Assembly (NCBI GenBank): GCA_004835665.1
Contig: RBKR01000018.1
Location: 372,001-436,000, forward strand
DNA: 64,000 nt
Reading direction: 5' to 3'
From: Phoma sp. XZ068
Taxonomy: Eukaryota > Ascomycota > Dothideomycetes > Pleosporales > Didymellaceae
Shown here: positions 32,914 to 42,742 of the stretch, in pieces
Position numbering within the stretch: position 1 is the first letter of the stretch
How the letters are laid out: the number at the start of each line of letters is the position of its first letter
Program-made: the position numbers and the translations under genes
Notes under the pieces: generated by a model
What the model was told of the DNA's origin: nothing
Database searches by the model: none
The model's input: only the letters and a program-made list of their open reading frames with translations

Positions 32914-33764
32914 ATGGTCCCAATTCCCAAGGCCGACGAGCTCAAGGACCTTTTCAGCCTCAAGGGCAAGGTCGTCATTGTCACCGGTGCCTCCGGTCCT
33001 ACCGGTATCGGTATCGAGGCCGCCCGTGGTTGCGCTGAGTTTGGCGCTGACCTCGCCATCACCTACAACTCCCGCGCCGAGGGCGCCGAGAAGAACGCTA
33101 AGGAGCTGAGCGAGAAGTACGGCGTCAAGGTCAAGGCCTACAAGTGCCAGGTCGGCGTCTACTCCCAGTGCGAGCAGCTCGTCGCGGAAGTCGTCAAGGA
33201 TTTTGGCAAGGTCGATGTCTTCATCGCCAATGCTGGCAAGACCGCTGACAATGGTATCCTCGACGCTACCGTTGAGCAGTGGAACGAGGTCATCGAGACT
33301 GATTTGACCGGTACCTTCAACTGCGCACGTGCTGTCGGTCTTCACTTCCGTGAGCGCAAGACTGGTTCCCTCGTCATCACTGCCTCCATGTCCGGCCACA
33401 TTGCCAACTTCCCCCAGGAGCAGACCTCATACAACGTCGCTAAGGCTGGCTGCATCCACTTGGCCCGCTCGCTCGCCAACGAGTGGAGGGACTTTGCCCG
33501 TGTCAACTCCATCTCCCCTGGCTACATTGACACTGGTCTGTCCGACTTTGTCCCCCAGGACATCCAGAAGCTGTGGCACTCCATGATCCCCATGGGTCGT
33601 GATGCTAAGGCTAAGGAGCTCAAGGGCGCCTACGTCTACTTCGCCTCTGATGCGTCCTCCTACTGCACTGTAAGTTTTCTCGAGCACTTGTGCATGGCAT
33701 CCGACACTAACAACACCACTAGGGCTCTGATCTCCTCATTGACGGCGGTTACTGCGCCAGGTAA
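32914..33764 (+). CDS. NADP-dependent mannitol dehydrogenase (SDR)
   Basis: Exons 32914-33669 and 33723-33764 give 265 aa, the usual length of fungal mannitol 2-dehydrogenase (fructose and mannitol interconversion with NADP(H)). It has the SDR nucleotide-binding motif TGASGPTGIG (24-33), NAGKT (about 106), catalytic S158 in ITASMSG, and Y173/K177 in TSYNVAK. The last exon encodes the conserved C-terminal GSDLLIDGGYCAR. Strong codon bias and a pyrimidine-rich leader suggest high expression. The long antisense frame at 32734-33399 is a shadow of this codon bias. The substrate assignment follows close family resemblance, not a tested reaction. Confidence 0.92.
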
Positions 33765-34188
33765 ACGTGTCGCCCCACCAATAGAGAATGGGTTCGACAG
33801 CGATACGGTGAAAACGACGGGTTCTTCTGGAATAACGATACCTTCCTTGTACCTAGTAACGTAATATGAATTGAGGCCACAAAAGGCTTGTGAACACACC
33901 ATCACATTCCCCATCGCTTGATACCAGCTCTCATCTTGTCTGTTCCATCGTGATCACTCACTGTAGAGCTTTCAGGTACCTGTTCGATCGCTACCGACGA
34001 TGGCTGGGATGAAACTGTTGAAAAGCCCCACCAGCCGAGTGCCGCCGATCGACGAACCCCGCACCTGACTCGTTGATACGCTGCAGCAACGGGCCGCGGC
34101 AACTCGATAGCTGCTCGCCGCGTGCAGCTTGCTTATACCAGCAAATGCTCACTGTAAGCATGGCTTCAAACCTCCACACACAGCCATC
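33765..34188. other. intergenic, no gene seen
   Basis: Lies between two plus-strand genes; it contains the mtDH 3' flank and the promoter of the acyl-CoA dehydrogenase gene. Confidence 0.5.
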
Positions 34189-35627
34189 ATGTCGTTTCCT
34201 CCGGCAAAGCCTGCACCCGCACTCTCCGCGCAGCAGCCCACAAAGAAGGAGACCTTCGGCAACCTCGGGCCGTGGGCTGAACCATCTTGGTACTCTTCAC
34301 TGGCGTCGCCGTACTACAACGAATCACACAAGCAATTGCGCAACGCACTGCGAACATACATCGATGAGAATGTTAAGCCATACATGCTGGAATGGGAGGA
34401 GAAAGGCGAGGCACCTGTAGACGCGCGCAAGAAGTGGGCTCGTACTGGCTTCGCGTTTGGTGATGTGCCTGAGCCGTACAGACCAAAAGATGTACCAGGG
34501 CCGGCGGGTATTCCTGTGGGAGAGACGGACGTTTTCCACCTGTTAGTATCAACAGATGAGAGCAGCCGCATCGAAGGCGGCGTCGGTACCGCTCTCGGTG
34601 GTGGAAGCGTGATTGGTGTCCCGCCCATCGTGCATCATGGCACTGAAGCACAGAAAAGCAAGTGGTTGCCAGGTCTGTTTACATGGGAGACAAGCTTCTG
34701 TTTGGGCATCACAGAGCCAAGCGGTGGAGTAAGTCTATTGTGGCTCCCTCATTGTCTATGCTGACGTTTGACAGTCCGATGTTGCCAACATACAAACGAC
34801 CGCGAAGAAAACCCCAGACGGCAAGCACTACATCGTGAATGGCTACAAAAAGTGGATTACTGGCATTCCCACTGCGACACACATGACGACCGCAGTACGA
34901 ACAGGCGGCCCAGGCATGGGCGGCATTTCGGTGATCGTCATCCCCGTCAATTCAAAAGGCTTCACATGGCGACGCATACCAAACAGTGGACAAAACGGAG
35001 GCGGTGCAAGCTTTGTGGAGCTCGACGATGTCCACGTTCCTGTCGAGAACCTCCTTGGCAAAGAGAATGAAGGCTTTCGGATCATCATGACCAACTTCAA
35101 TAAGGAGCGCTTCATCATGTCAGTCGGGTGCAACCGCAAGGCTCGCACGTGTCTGTCCGAGTCTTTTGACTACGCAAGCAAGCGCCATACCTTTGGCAAG
35201 CCATTGATTGCGAACCAGATCATCAGCCACAAGCTTGCCACAATTGGACGGTATGTGGAGAGCCATTGGGCCTGGCTTGAGCAGCTTGCGTACCACATTC
35301 AGCAGTCGCCGTCAGGCTGGCAAGACCCAGAGATTGCTGGCCAGATTGCGCTGTCAAAGGTACACGGGGGTCGCATTCTTGAGATGGCAAACCGTGAAGC
35401 ACAGCAAATCTTCGGTGGAGCTGGATATCAGAAAGGCGGACCTGGCGCTATCATCGAGCAGATGAGTCGCGATCTCAGGATGATGGTATGTTTATAGCCT
35501 GACTTTAAAGCCGTGCGTTTTGCTAATACAAGCCCAGGTCGTAGGTGGTGGCAGCGAAGAAATCATTGCAGACCTGGCTGTCCGTCAGGAGACTGCACTT
35601 GCGAAGAAGAGAGGCTGGAAACTGTGA
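34189..35627 (+). CDS. acyl-CoA dehydrogenase family protein
   Basis: Exons 34189-34728, 34775-35485 and 35538-35627 give 446 aa, a usual length for the family. It catalyses FAD-dependent alpha,beta-oxidation of acyl-CoA in this family; it is predicted mitochondrial or peroxisomal by homology only. The middle domain has LGITEPSGGSDVAN (FAD/substrate contacts) and GYKKWITGIPTATH. The C-terminal domain has FNKERFIMSVG, YASKRHTFGKPLI and IFGGAGYQKGG. The last exon reads VVGGGSEEIIADL; E424 is the likely catalytic base position. No clear mitochondrial presequence and no C-terminal peroxisomal SKL-type signal (ends GWKL). The third exon is short, but its motif is conserved. Confidence 0.9.
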
Positions 35628-35997
35628 ACTTACAAACTCAATCAAGCTACGTCACGATAAAAATCTTCTTCATATACCTACGCAGGATCCGCAGACATGC
35701 GGCGGGGGTGGCTGGCGTGAACATGCCCACCCTTGTATGCCTTCCTCGAACGATTTTGTTTTAGCAGACGGCTTAGTTCTAATAGAGAACCTTGCATGTC
35801 CAATATCTAAACCTTGTCAACACATCATATCTCTCCACCTTCCTACGTTTTCGTGTGACTTCCAGTATTGACGCATCCGCAATACGACCCCTGACGTTAC
35901 ACTGCATCCAGCCCCGCCAGGCATGCAAGGCCGTATATCAACCTTCAGCCTCGTCGTTCTCGCAACTTAGCCCAGCATCTCCAAACATTGAAGCATT
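35628..35997. other. intergenic, GH2 promoter region
   Basis: Lies between two plus-strand genes. No gene or clear promoter element seen. Confidence 0.5.
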
Positions 35998-38706
35998 ATG
36001 GGCAAGACCACTCCGCAATGGCCTACGCGGCTGTTAGTGGCTACAACAATTCTCGCCAGCCTTTCCGTCACATCCGCTTTCGACGTGTCAACAACAACTA
36101 TCGCCTCCTGGAAAGTGGCATCAACTAAGAATGTCGGCATCAACACGGGGAAACTATCTGCACCAGACCTGGATACAACATCATGGTACACTCTTGGTTC
36201 AAAGGGCACGCTCATGGCCACCTTGATTCGCAATGGCGTCTACAACGAGACTTCACTATTCTTCTCGGACAATCTGAAAGAGGTTGACATTGCCCAATTT
36301 CGCGTCCCATGGTTCTACCGCACTGAGTTTGAGCACAAAGAAGATAATGGCTCCTTCACTCAGCTGGTGACGAACGGCATCTCATCTCATGCTGATATTT
36401 GGCTCAATCGGGAGTATCTTGGAGCAACCGTCGGTGCATATGGTGGAGCCGAGCTCGACGTTACATCCAAGTTGAAGACTGGAGCGAATGTCTTGCTTGT
36501 CAAGGTTTACCCTACTGATTACAACCGGGACTTTGCCCTTGGCTTCGTGGATTGGAACCCTTATCCTCCAGACAATGGGACGGGTGTCTGGCGTGATATC
36601 CAGATCAAGAAGAGCGGGCGGGTCAGCATCGGAAAGCCGCGTGTGAGAACGACCTTAGACGGCGATGTAGACTTCACGGTTAGCGTTAGGAACTTGGGCG
36701 ACGGACGCGTCAAAGGCAGAGTTCTGTGTGCTGTGACAGATCCGAATGGCAAAGAGCTTGGAAGACCGCGTGCTCCTTTCGAAACAGACGGTAAAAAGTC
36801 GGATTTGGTAGCCTTGCACCTGGAGGTCGACGATCCGAAGGTCTGGTACCCGTCCCAGTGGGGCGATCAACCATTATACACTGTTCAATGCACTGCCACC
36901 AACAACAGCAATACCAATGTTGCAGCCGTATACGATCAAACACCAAAAACTCATTTTGGCATACGTACTGTGACTTCCCGGCTCAACTCCAACAACGACG
37001 TCGTGTTCTCAGTCAACGGCAAGCCTTTCCAGGTCGTCGGTGCTGGTTACACATCCGATATTTTCCTGCGCTTCGATATCGAGAAGTTGCGTGCACAATT
37101 CCAGTACGTCCTAGACATGGGCATGAACACGGTCCGTCTTGAAGGCAAGCAAGAGCATCCCGAATTGTACGACCTCGCAGATGAGATGGGCCTCATGCTA
37201 CTGCCAGGTTGGGAGTGCTGCGACAAGTGGGAGGCTTGGACGTACAACGAGGAAAAGAGTGGCGAGGACTGGGATGACGAAGACTACAAGACTGCGGGCG
37301 ATTCGATGGCTCACGAAGCAGGCATGATGCAGAACCATCCCAGTGTGATGGGGTTCCTGGTTGGAAGCGACTTCTGGCCCGATGATAAAGCGACTGATCT
37401 CTACGTCAACGCTCTTAGAGACTACAACTGGACCACTCCAATCATAGCGTCCGCTTCCCAAAATGGTTTCCCAGACCGACTTGGGAACGGCGGCATGAAA
37501 ATGGCTGGACCATACGACTGGGTGCCACCGAACTACTGGTACGATACCGACGACGGCAACGACACACATCTGGGTGCAGCTTTTGGCTTTGGTTCTGAGC
37601 TTGGTGCTGGAGTTGGCACACCAGAGACTGGCAGCTTGACGAAATTTCTCTCAACTACTGACCTCGACGACCTCTGGCAGAGCCCAGATAAAGGACTTTA
37701 TCACATGAGCACGAACGTGTCGTCCTTCTACACACGCTCCATCTATAACGAAGCGCTCTCCAAGCGTTATGGCGCCCCTACGAGTCTCGACGACTACCTT
37801 TTCAAAGCCCAAATGGCAGACTATGAAGCCACTCGTGCCCAATTCGAGGCTTACCTATCACGCTGTAGTGCCGAGCGCCCAGCAACAGGTCTAATCTACT
37901 GGATGCTCAACAGCGCCTGGCCAAGCTTACACTGGAACCTATTCGACTACTACCTCCACCCAGGCGGCAGCTACTTCGGCACCAAAGCCGCCCTCGGGAA
38001 CCTCGAATCCGCCATCTTCGACTACCACTCCCAAGACGTATACTACGTAAACCGCGGGTTGGAAGTAACCACGCACGACGCGACGCGGAAAATCGACATC
38101 GATATCATCACCCTCGCCGGCAAAACCATCGTACAGGATACTTTCCAAGCAGAGGACCCAGACAACGAAACCGCAGAACCAAACGTTAGTAAACGCCTTG
38201 GCCACATCGCTGCGCTCGACTCCATAAAAGACGTCGTTCTGCTGCGCCTCAGCCTCAGCTCGCCCAACCACGAAGGCCTGCTGAGCCGCAACGTCTACTG
38301 GGTCGCGCCTAAGCCTGATATCTTGGACTGGGACAACTCGACGTGGTATCACACGCCCGTGACTTCCTTCTCGAACTTCACGGCTCTCACAAAAATGCAA
38401 GACGCGAAGATTGTCGTTCGTGGAAAGGGCAAGAGCATCCAGATTGAGAATACGAGTGATGTCCCGGCGGTTTTTGTGCGGTTGAATCTTGTGGATGAGG
38501 AGGGTGCGGATGTGGTGCCTGTTACTTGGGAGACGAATTATATCACGCTGTGGCCGAGGGAGAGTTATGATATTGCTGTGAGCGCGGGTAGTGGGTGGGA
38601 TGTTAATGATTTGCGAGTGCAGATCGATGGACGCAATGTGAAGAAGCGGACAGTAAGGTTGAATGGGGGAACGCAGGTATTGGAAGGAGATGGATTTAAG
38701 GTTTAA
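35998..38706 (+). CDS. secreted GH2 exo-beta-D-glucosaminidase-like enzyme
   Basis: Intronless, 902 aa. A signal peptide (about 1-27, ending TSA) is followed by a GH2 sugar-binding domain (about 30-220, with FRVPWFYRTEF and VDWNPYPPDNGTGVWRDI), an immunoglobulin-like domain and a TIM barrel (about 340-620). The acid/base in MGFLVGSDFW is aspartate (D458) rather than glutamate, and the nucleophile in FGFGSELGAG is E534. The asparagine before the acid/base of most GH2 enzymes is also replaced (GSD). This Asp acid plus Glu nucleophile pattern is known for GH2 exo-beta-D-glucosaminidases (bacterial CsxA), so a chitosan-oligomer-degrading role is inferred. Many N-glycosylation sites and a complete C-terminal beta domain are present. 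Confidence 0.88.
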   Translation: MGKTTPQWPTRLLVATTILASLSVTSAFDVSTTTIASWKVASTKNVGINTGKLSAPDLDTTSWYTLGSKGTLMATLIRNGVYNETSLFFSDNLKEVDIAQFRVPWFYRTEFEHKEDNGSFTQLVTNGISSHADIWLNREYLGATVGAYGGAELDVTSKLKTGANVLLVKVYPTDYNRDFALGFVDWNPYPPDNGTGVWRDIQIKKSGRVSIGKPRVRTTLDGDVDFTVSVRNLGDGRVKGRVLCAVTDPNGKELGRPRAPFETDGKKSDLVALHLEVDDPKVWYPSQWGDQPLYTVQCTATNNSNTNVAAVYDQTPKTHFGIRTVTSRLNSNNDVVFSVNGKPFQVVGAGYTSDIFLRFDIEKLRAQFQYVLDMGMNTVRLEGKQEHPELYDLADEMGLMLLPGWECCDKWEAWTYNEEKSGEDWDDEDYKTAGDSMAHEAGMMQNHPSVMGFLVGSDFWPDDKATDLYVNALRDYNWTTPIIASASQNGFPDRLGNGGMKMAGPYDWVPPNYWYDTDDGNDTHLGAAFGFGSELGAGVGTPETGSLTKFLSTTDLDDLWQSPDKGLYHMSTNVSSFYTRSIYNEALSKRYGAPTSLDDYLFKAQMADYEATRAQFEAYLSRCSAERPATGLIYWMLNSAWPSLHWNLFDYYLHPGGSYFGTKAALGNLESAIFDYHSQDVYYVNRGLEVTTHDATRKIDIDIITLAGKTIVQDTFQAEDPDNETAEPNVSKRLGHIAALDSIKDVVLLRLSLSSPNHEGLLSRNVYWVAPKPDILDWDNSTWYHTPVTSFSNFTALTKMQDAKIVVRGKGKSIQIENTSDVPAVFVRLNLVDEEGADVVPVTWETNYITLWPRESYDIAVSAGSGWDVNDLRVQIDGRNVKKRTVRLNGGTQVLEGDGFKV

Positions 38707-38761
38707 TTTCTGGTGGTTCGTACTTTGATATCGTAGGTAGGAATATTCTTCTAGAGGACCC

Positions 38762-40573
38762 CTAGCCTTGGTTTTGCTCTGGGTTACCTCGTCCTCTTCT
38801 CGCCGCATGCCCTCTGCCACGGTGACCTGCACCGCCGCGAGGTGCATCATGGCGCGGTCTTGAGTGCGCATCGGCGTTCAAACGTCCATGACTCGGATCC
38901 ATGTGATGCGCCCGAGTCGAATGTGCCTTGTGCACGCCCGCCTGCCCACGATGTGCATGCCCTCGCCCCATCTGCCCATCCGCATGCCCTCTCCCCCTTC
39001 CACTATGAAATCCACCCCTCGCACCCTGCTGCATGCCACCGCCCCTCGCTTGCTGCTGTGCGTACGGTCTCGGTCTCGCATTCCTCATCCAGTGTCTTTC
39101 AAAGAATTGCCTCTGCACCACATTGTGCTTCTCCAACATCTCATGCAACGTAACTGGGCCTCGAGGGTCTTCGCGGATCATGATGGCAGCGCGAAGAGGA
39201 CCCTGCTGTCTCATCAACGAGCTCTTCAGCATCATCAGTAGCGCAACGAGTTTCTGCAGATCCGTCTGGTTCTTCTCCTCCCATCGCTTCACACGCTCAG
39301 TTGCGTCTTCATGTTTGATTTTCAGGATTTTGCCTGTGCCGGGCTCGTAACGGCCCGTGTAGAGATGCGTGGTGCGCCCGAACCAGAGTTGATCTTGGCA
39401 GGAGACGAGGGATTGACCGTCTTCGCGGGGTTTCTCGACTTGGGTTTTCAGCTCGAGGAGTTGGTGCCCGGGGACTAGGTGGCCTTTTTGGAGAACGCGG
39501 AACGGGGCGCGGTACGTGAAGTGTGGTCGGTCCATGAGATCCGGTTCAGTGGGAACGGGAGGTACGACAGCGGACTCTTCTGATGTATCGGGCGCGGTGT
39601 CAACGTAGGCATCAGCTTCGAAGCGGCAGACAACGTTGAGAGGACCCATGCGGTATCTGATCGCACGGTAATGCGAGGTTGCATCTGCCATGTCGGGGAT
39701 GGAGGATGTGAAGTACTTTTCGAAGTTGAAGCCGTAGCTTTTCCCATCGGAGCGCCGCCAGAATCCGTCTTCGCGGCGCACGACAACGAGCGTGCCAAAG
39801 ACCATGTATAAGTCCAATCTAAATGGACCCACGGTTTTACCTTGTACAAACTCGAGAAGTACGCGCAGATTGTTGCGATCCGCGAGGATGTCGATATCAT
39901 TGAACGCGTAGTCTGGGTTCATGAGACTCATGGCATGGAAGACAGCGGAGAAGGGATCACGCGGTTGTCGAACGTAGTTGTAGTCCGTTGGGTGGAAGCC
40001 TGCATCGCCTGGGACCTTGAAAGGGATTTCTTGTGGAGTCCATTTTGAAGGGCCACCGGGGACGAAGAGGGTATTACTGCCATCAACGGCACCGGACCAG
40101 TTATAACTGCATATAATTTCCGGATCTTGGTCCCAGGTTACTCTCGATTGATAGGGCTGGACGTCAGAGGGTGAGATGGTGCTGAGAACAGGACCTCGAC
40201 CTTTGGAGAGAACACGGTCTTTGCGTTCTTTCTTTCTTTTCTGAGCGGGTGTCAAGACCTTGGGAATAGGCCTTGGGATATCTAATTCTCCTTCTTCAGA
40301 GTCCGTTGCGATGTCAACATCGTCATCGTTGTCACTTTCTTCCGGACTGGGGTCCTCGATGGGTGCTTCCTGTGCTTGTGTACCTCCCAGGCTTGCTGCT
40401 AACGTTGGGTTGATGAGACTCAGCAAATTTGTCTCTTGTTGTGTACGCTGTCGCTTTGTCTCTGGTTCATTCTGTAGTATCGGCACTCCACCTCCATGAT
40501 TTGGACCTAGATGTTGTGCTCAGGCGTGAAAGATTGAAAGCGCAGCGCAAATCGTACCCATTGTATTTTGCAT
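38762..40573 (-). CDS. uncharacterised protein with RG/GRG-rich tail
   Basis: Exons 40573-40558 (16 nt) and 40506-38762 give 586 aa. The mini-exon is needed because the big frame has no ATG upstream; ATG 40573 joins as MQNTMGPNHGGGVPIL. The N-terminus is acidic (ESDNDDDVDIATDSEEGELDIP) followed by a basic block (KRKKERKDR). The globular middle contains WDQDPEIICSYNW, FVPGGPSKWTPQE and RMGPLNVVCRFEADAY. The last ~110 residues are G/R/H-rich (RGRGHADG, HRGRGHAARRGRG), as in RNA-binding proteins. I recall ascomycete proteins of this kind labelled geranylgeranyl pyrophosphate synthetase, but nothing here looks like a prenyltransferase (no DDxxD). An RNA-related role is inferred. Confidence 0.75.
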
Positions 40574-41265
40574 CACTGTGCTAGGTGCAGGTCTATTATG
40601 TACAGGCACCCTTGTTGATTTCACGCTCGCCAGCACTGCCTGTGCAAATCGTTGCCAGATCCTATGCACTTTGCCGGAAGAAGAAGGCTGACTGAAGCCT
40701 ATGGATGGAGCCTAGTTTGTATGGATAACGATATCCGTCGATGGCGACAGGAACGGCGCCGTCGCCACTATTCGACTTGCCACAAGAAAAAGCAGTGGTG
40801 TCAAGGCGAGAGGGACACTTCGAATTACATCAGCGCCGTGATGGGCGTTTGGCAAATATCGATGAAACAAAGCACGTGAAGTCTGGAGGAGAGGGCAGAG
40901 CTATTGTGAAGTTGCTAAGCTTAAAATTAGCGCATATCGCTCATTGGTCAGTTTGAACGGTGCCACACTTTTGTCTCACATCATGCTGATGGCAAGGCGC
41001 GAGGATAGTCAAGTATTCAAACTTTAGCATAAATCTGGCTAGTGGGTATCAAATCACTTTAAGGATCTAGATGGGTGGTGGTGACTAACATCGCGATCCG
41101 CATTCGCCGAAAGACCGAACGAATGTCAGCGCAGCCCCCAGAGCTTCCCCACACACGTCATGCCGCTGCACTCGGTTGCCACAAGGAGTATATAGCCTGA
41201 GCAAGATACGCTAAAAAACCACGAATCGTGAGGAGAATGGACCCGAAGTGTCTTAGTCTCTACAA
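40574..41265. other. intergenic divergent region with TATATA and a uORF start
   Basis: Lies between the RGG-tailed gene (minus) and the questin-oxidase-like gene (plus). TATATA lies at 41189-41194, and a uORF begins at 41237. No further gene is visible. Confidence 0.5.
41189..41194 (+). promoter_or_regulatory. TATA box of the questin-oxidase-like gene
   Basis: TATATA at 48 nt before the uORF ATG (41237) and 77 nt before the first main ATG (41266). Position fits a core promoter; the transcription start is not known. Confidence 0.45.
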
Positions 41266-41347
41266 ATGCTTGCTCGAACAACTCGAATTCGATACGCTTC
41301 GATATTCACACAACATACAGCGCACACCCATCAAAGTTCTAAGCTAA
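41237..41347 (+). promoter_or_regulatory. upstream ORF (36 codons) overlapping first main ATG
   Basis: ATG 41237 has a favourable context (A at -3, G at +4). The uORF reads through the first in-frame main ATG (41266; C at -3, C at +4) in another frame. It stops at 41345-41347, 14 nt before the second main ATG (41362; A at -3, G at +4). This would favour initiation at 41362 unless the transcript starts downstream of 41237 or ribosomes leak past it. Confidence 0.45.
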
Positions 41348-42742
41348 ACAGCATCAGAACCATGGCTTCCGCATCGAGAGTCCATGTTGAGGCTTCGCAT
41401 CAACCGCAGTACTATGTCAAAGGCCTCACAGCAGAAAGCGCAAAGACAACGACGGAGTTACTGCAGGTCAACCATGAGAAACACCACATCTTCTTCAACA
41501 AGGAGGGCTTTCATAACCACATAGTGCACCACCTTCTTACCTTGTTTGCTCTTAATGCCACACCAAAGGAGATCCAACATGGCTTCGACACGAACGCCTC
41601 CTACCAACGGCCGCCTGTTGATCTGAAGGAGCCTATTGTTGATGACATGCATAAGCCAGACCGTTTCAAGACCTACCTCGGGAACGAAAAGTACTACCAC
41701 GACTTCTTGGTTTTCTTTCAGAAGGAAATCAAGGCGAAGAGCTGGCAGGAAGTACTTAACGAATATGTCTTCGCGCAGGATGAACGAGCGGACGACTTGT
41801 TGGCTCGTCTGTATGCAGGCTTTCTACACCCCATCATCCACATTGGATTTGGCATTGAGTTTCAGCAGCCGCCGATCATTGCAGAAGGTCTTGCTCAGGC
41901 CTGTATACATGGTAGGTGGATGAACCCGTTGTTTTTTGCAGTTGAAGAGGCGGCCAAGAAGAACAGAGGGAAGGGAGACAGGAAGACAATCCTCCAGTTG
42001 ATTGAAGAAATAAGGCAAGACAAAGAGTTGAGTAGTGCCGCGCACTGGGACGACGGTAACAAGGTCCGCGACGGAATCATGAAGAGGGGACTTGAGAAGA
42101 TGGTTGGAATTGCGAGCCAGTATACGATCCGGGAGGATGACGACCTCGAGGAAAAGACAGCTGAGATGATCCATGCTGCAGGTAAGTCAAATACGCCCTC
42201 GGAGACAATGCCACTGACAATCCGGTGCAGTATACTTTACAGCTGGAGCTCAGCGACCACCTCACCAAGTCAAATTTGACTTCTACTACATGCATTGCGT
42301 CACGTCGTCCATCTTCTTTTCGAACTTCCTCTCCTCGGCCAATGCTTTCCTAACACCTGCGTCAAAGCGCCGCCTCTTAGAGTGGAAAGTCTGGAACGAT
42401 CTCGTCATGTATGCATCGCGAGCCTCACCAGCCCTCCTCCTATCCGAGATCACAGAGTACAAGCCGAAAGAAGACTCGGACTGGGACAACATCATCTTGC
42501 GAGTGAACAAATTTGAAGACGACGGTCATGCAAGCAAAGTTATCAGAGCACTAGCTAATGGCCAGAGATCTTGTCAGCCGTACGAGGATAAGCCTGGTTT
42601 CGTCATCAAGGGGGATGCATGGAGGAAGATAGGACACATGGCCATCGACTCTGTGGAGGCGGGGGAGCCGCATTGGACTCGGAGCGCAGGGTTCGATCAG
42701 GCGTGGGAGGATGTTCCATTGAGGGATGGGGCGAAGCTCTGA
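41266..42742 (+). CDS. questin-oxidase-family protein (DUF4243)
   Basis: Exons 41266-42181 and 42231-42742 give 475 aa (443 aa if translation starts at ATG 41362). The family includes AflY/HypX and GedK-like Baeyer-Villiger-type oxidases of polyketide metabolism. The motifs NHEKHHIFFNKEGFHNHIVHH (broken here at HH), FGIEFQQPPIIAEGLAQA and the central LLARLYAGFLHPIIHIG, plus the C-terminal GDAWRKIGHMAIDSVE, fit it. The first 32 residues are basic and free of acidic residues, like a mitochondrial presequence. No polyketide synthase is nearby, so a role in a pathway cluster is unsupported. Confidence 0.82.

Noticed and set aside
32734..33399. 221-codon minus-strand frame over mannitol dehydrogenase
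   Set aside because: Shadow of a codon-biased gene.
37939..38871. 310-codon minus-strand frame over the GH2 gene
   Set aside because: Antisense shadow of a biased coding region.
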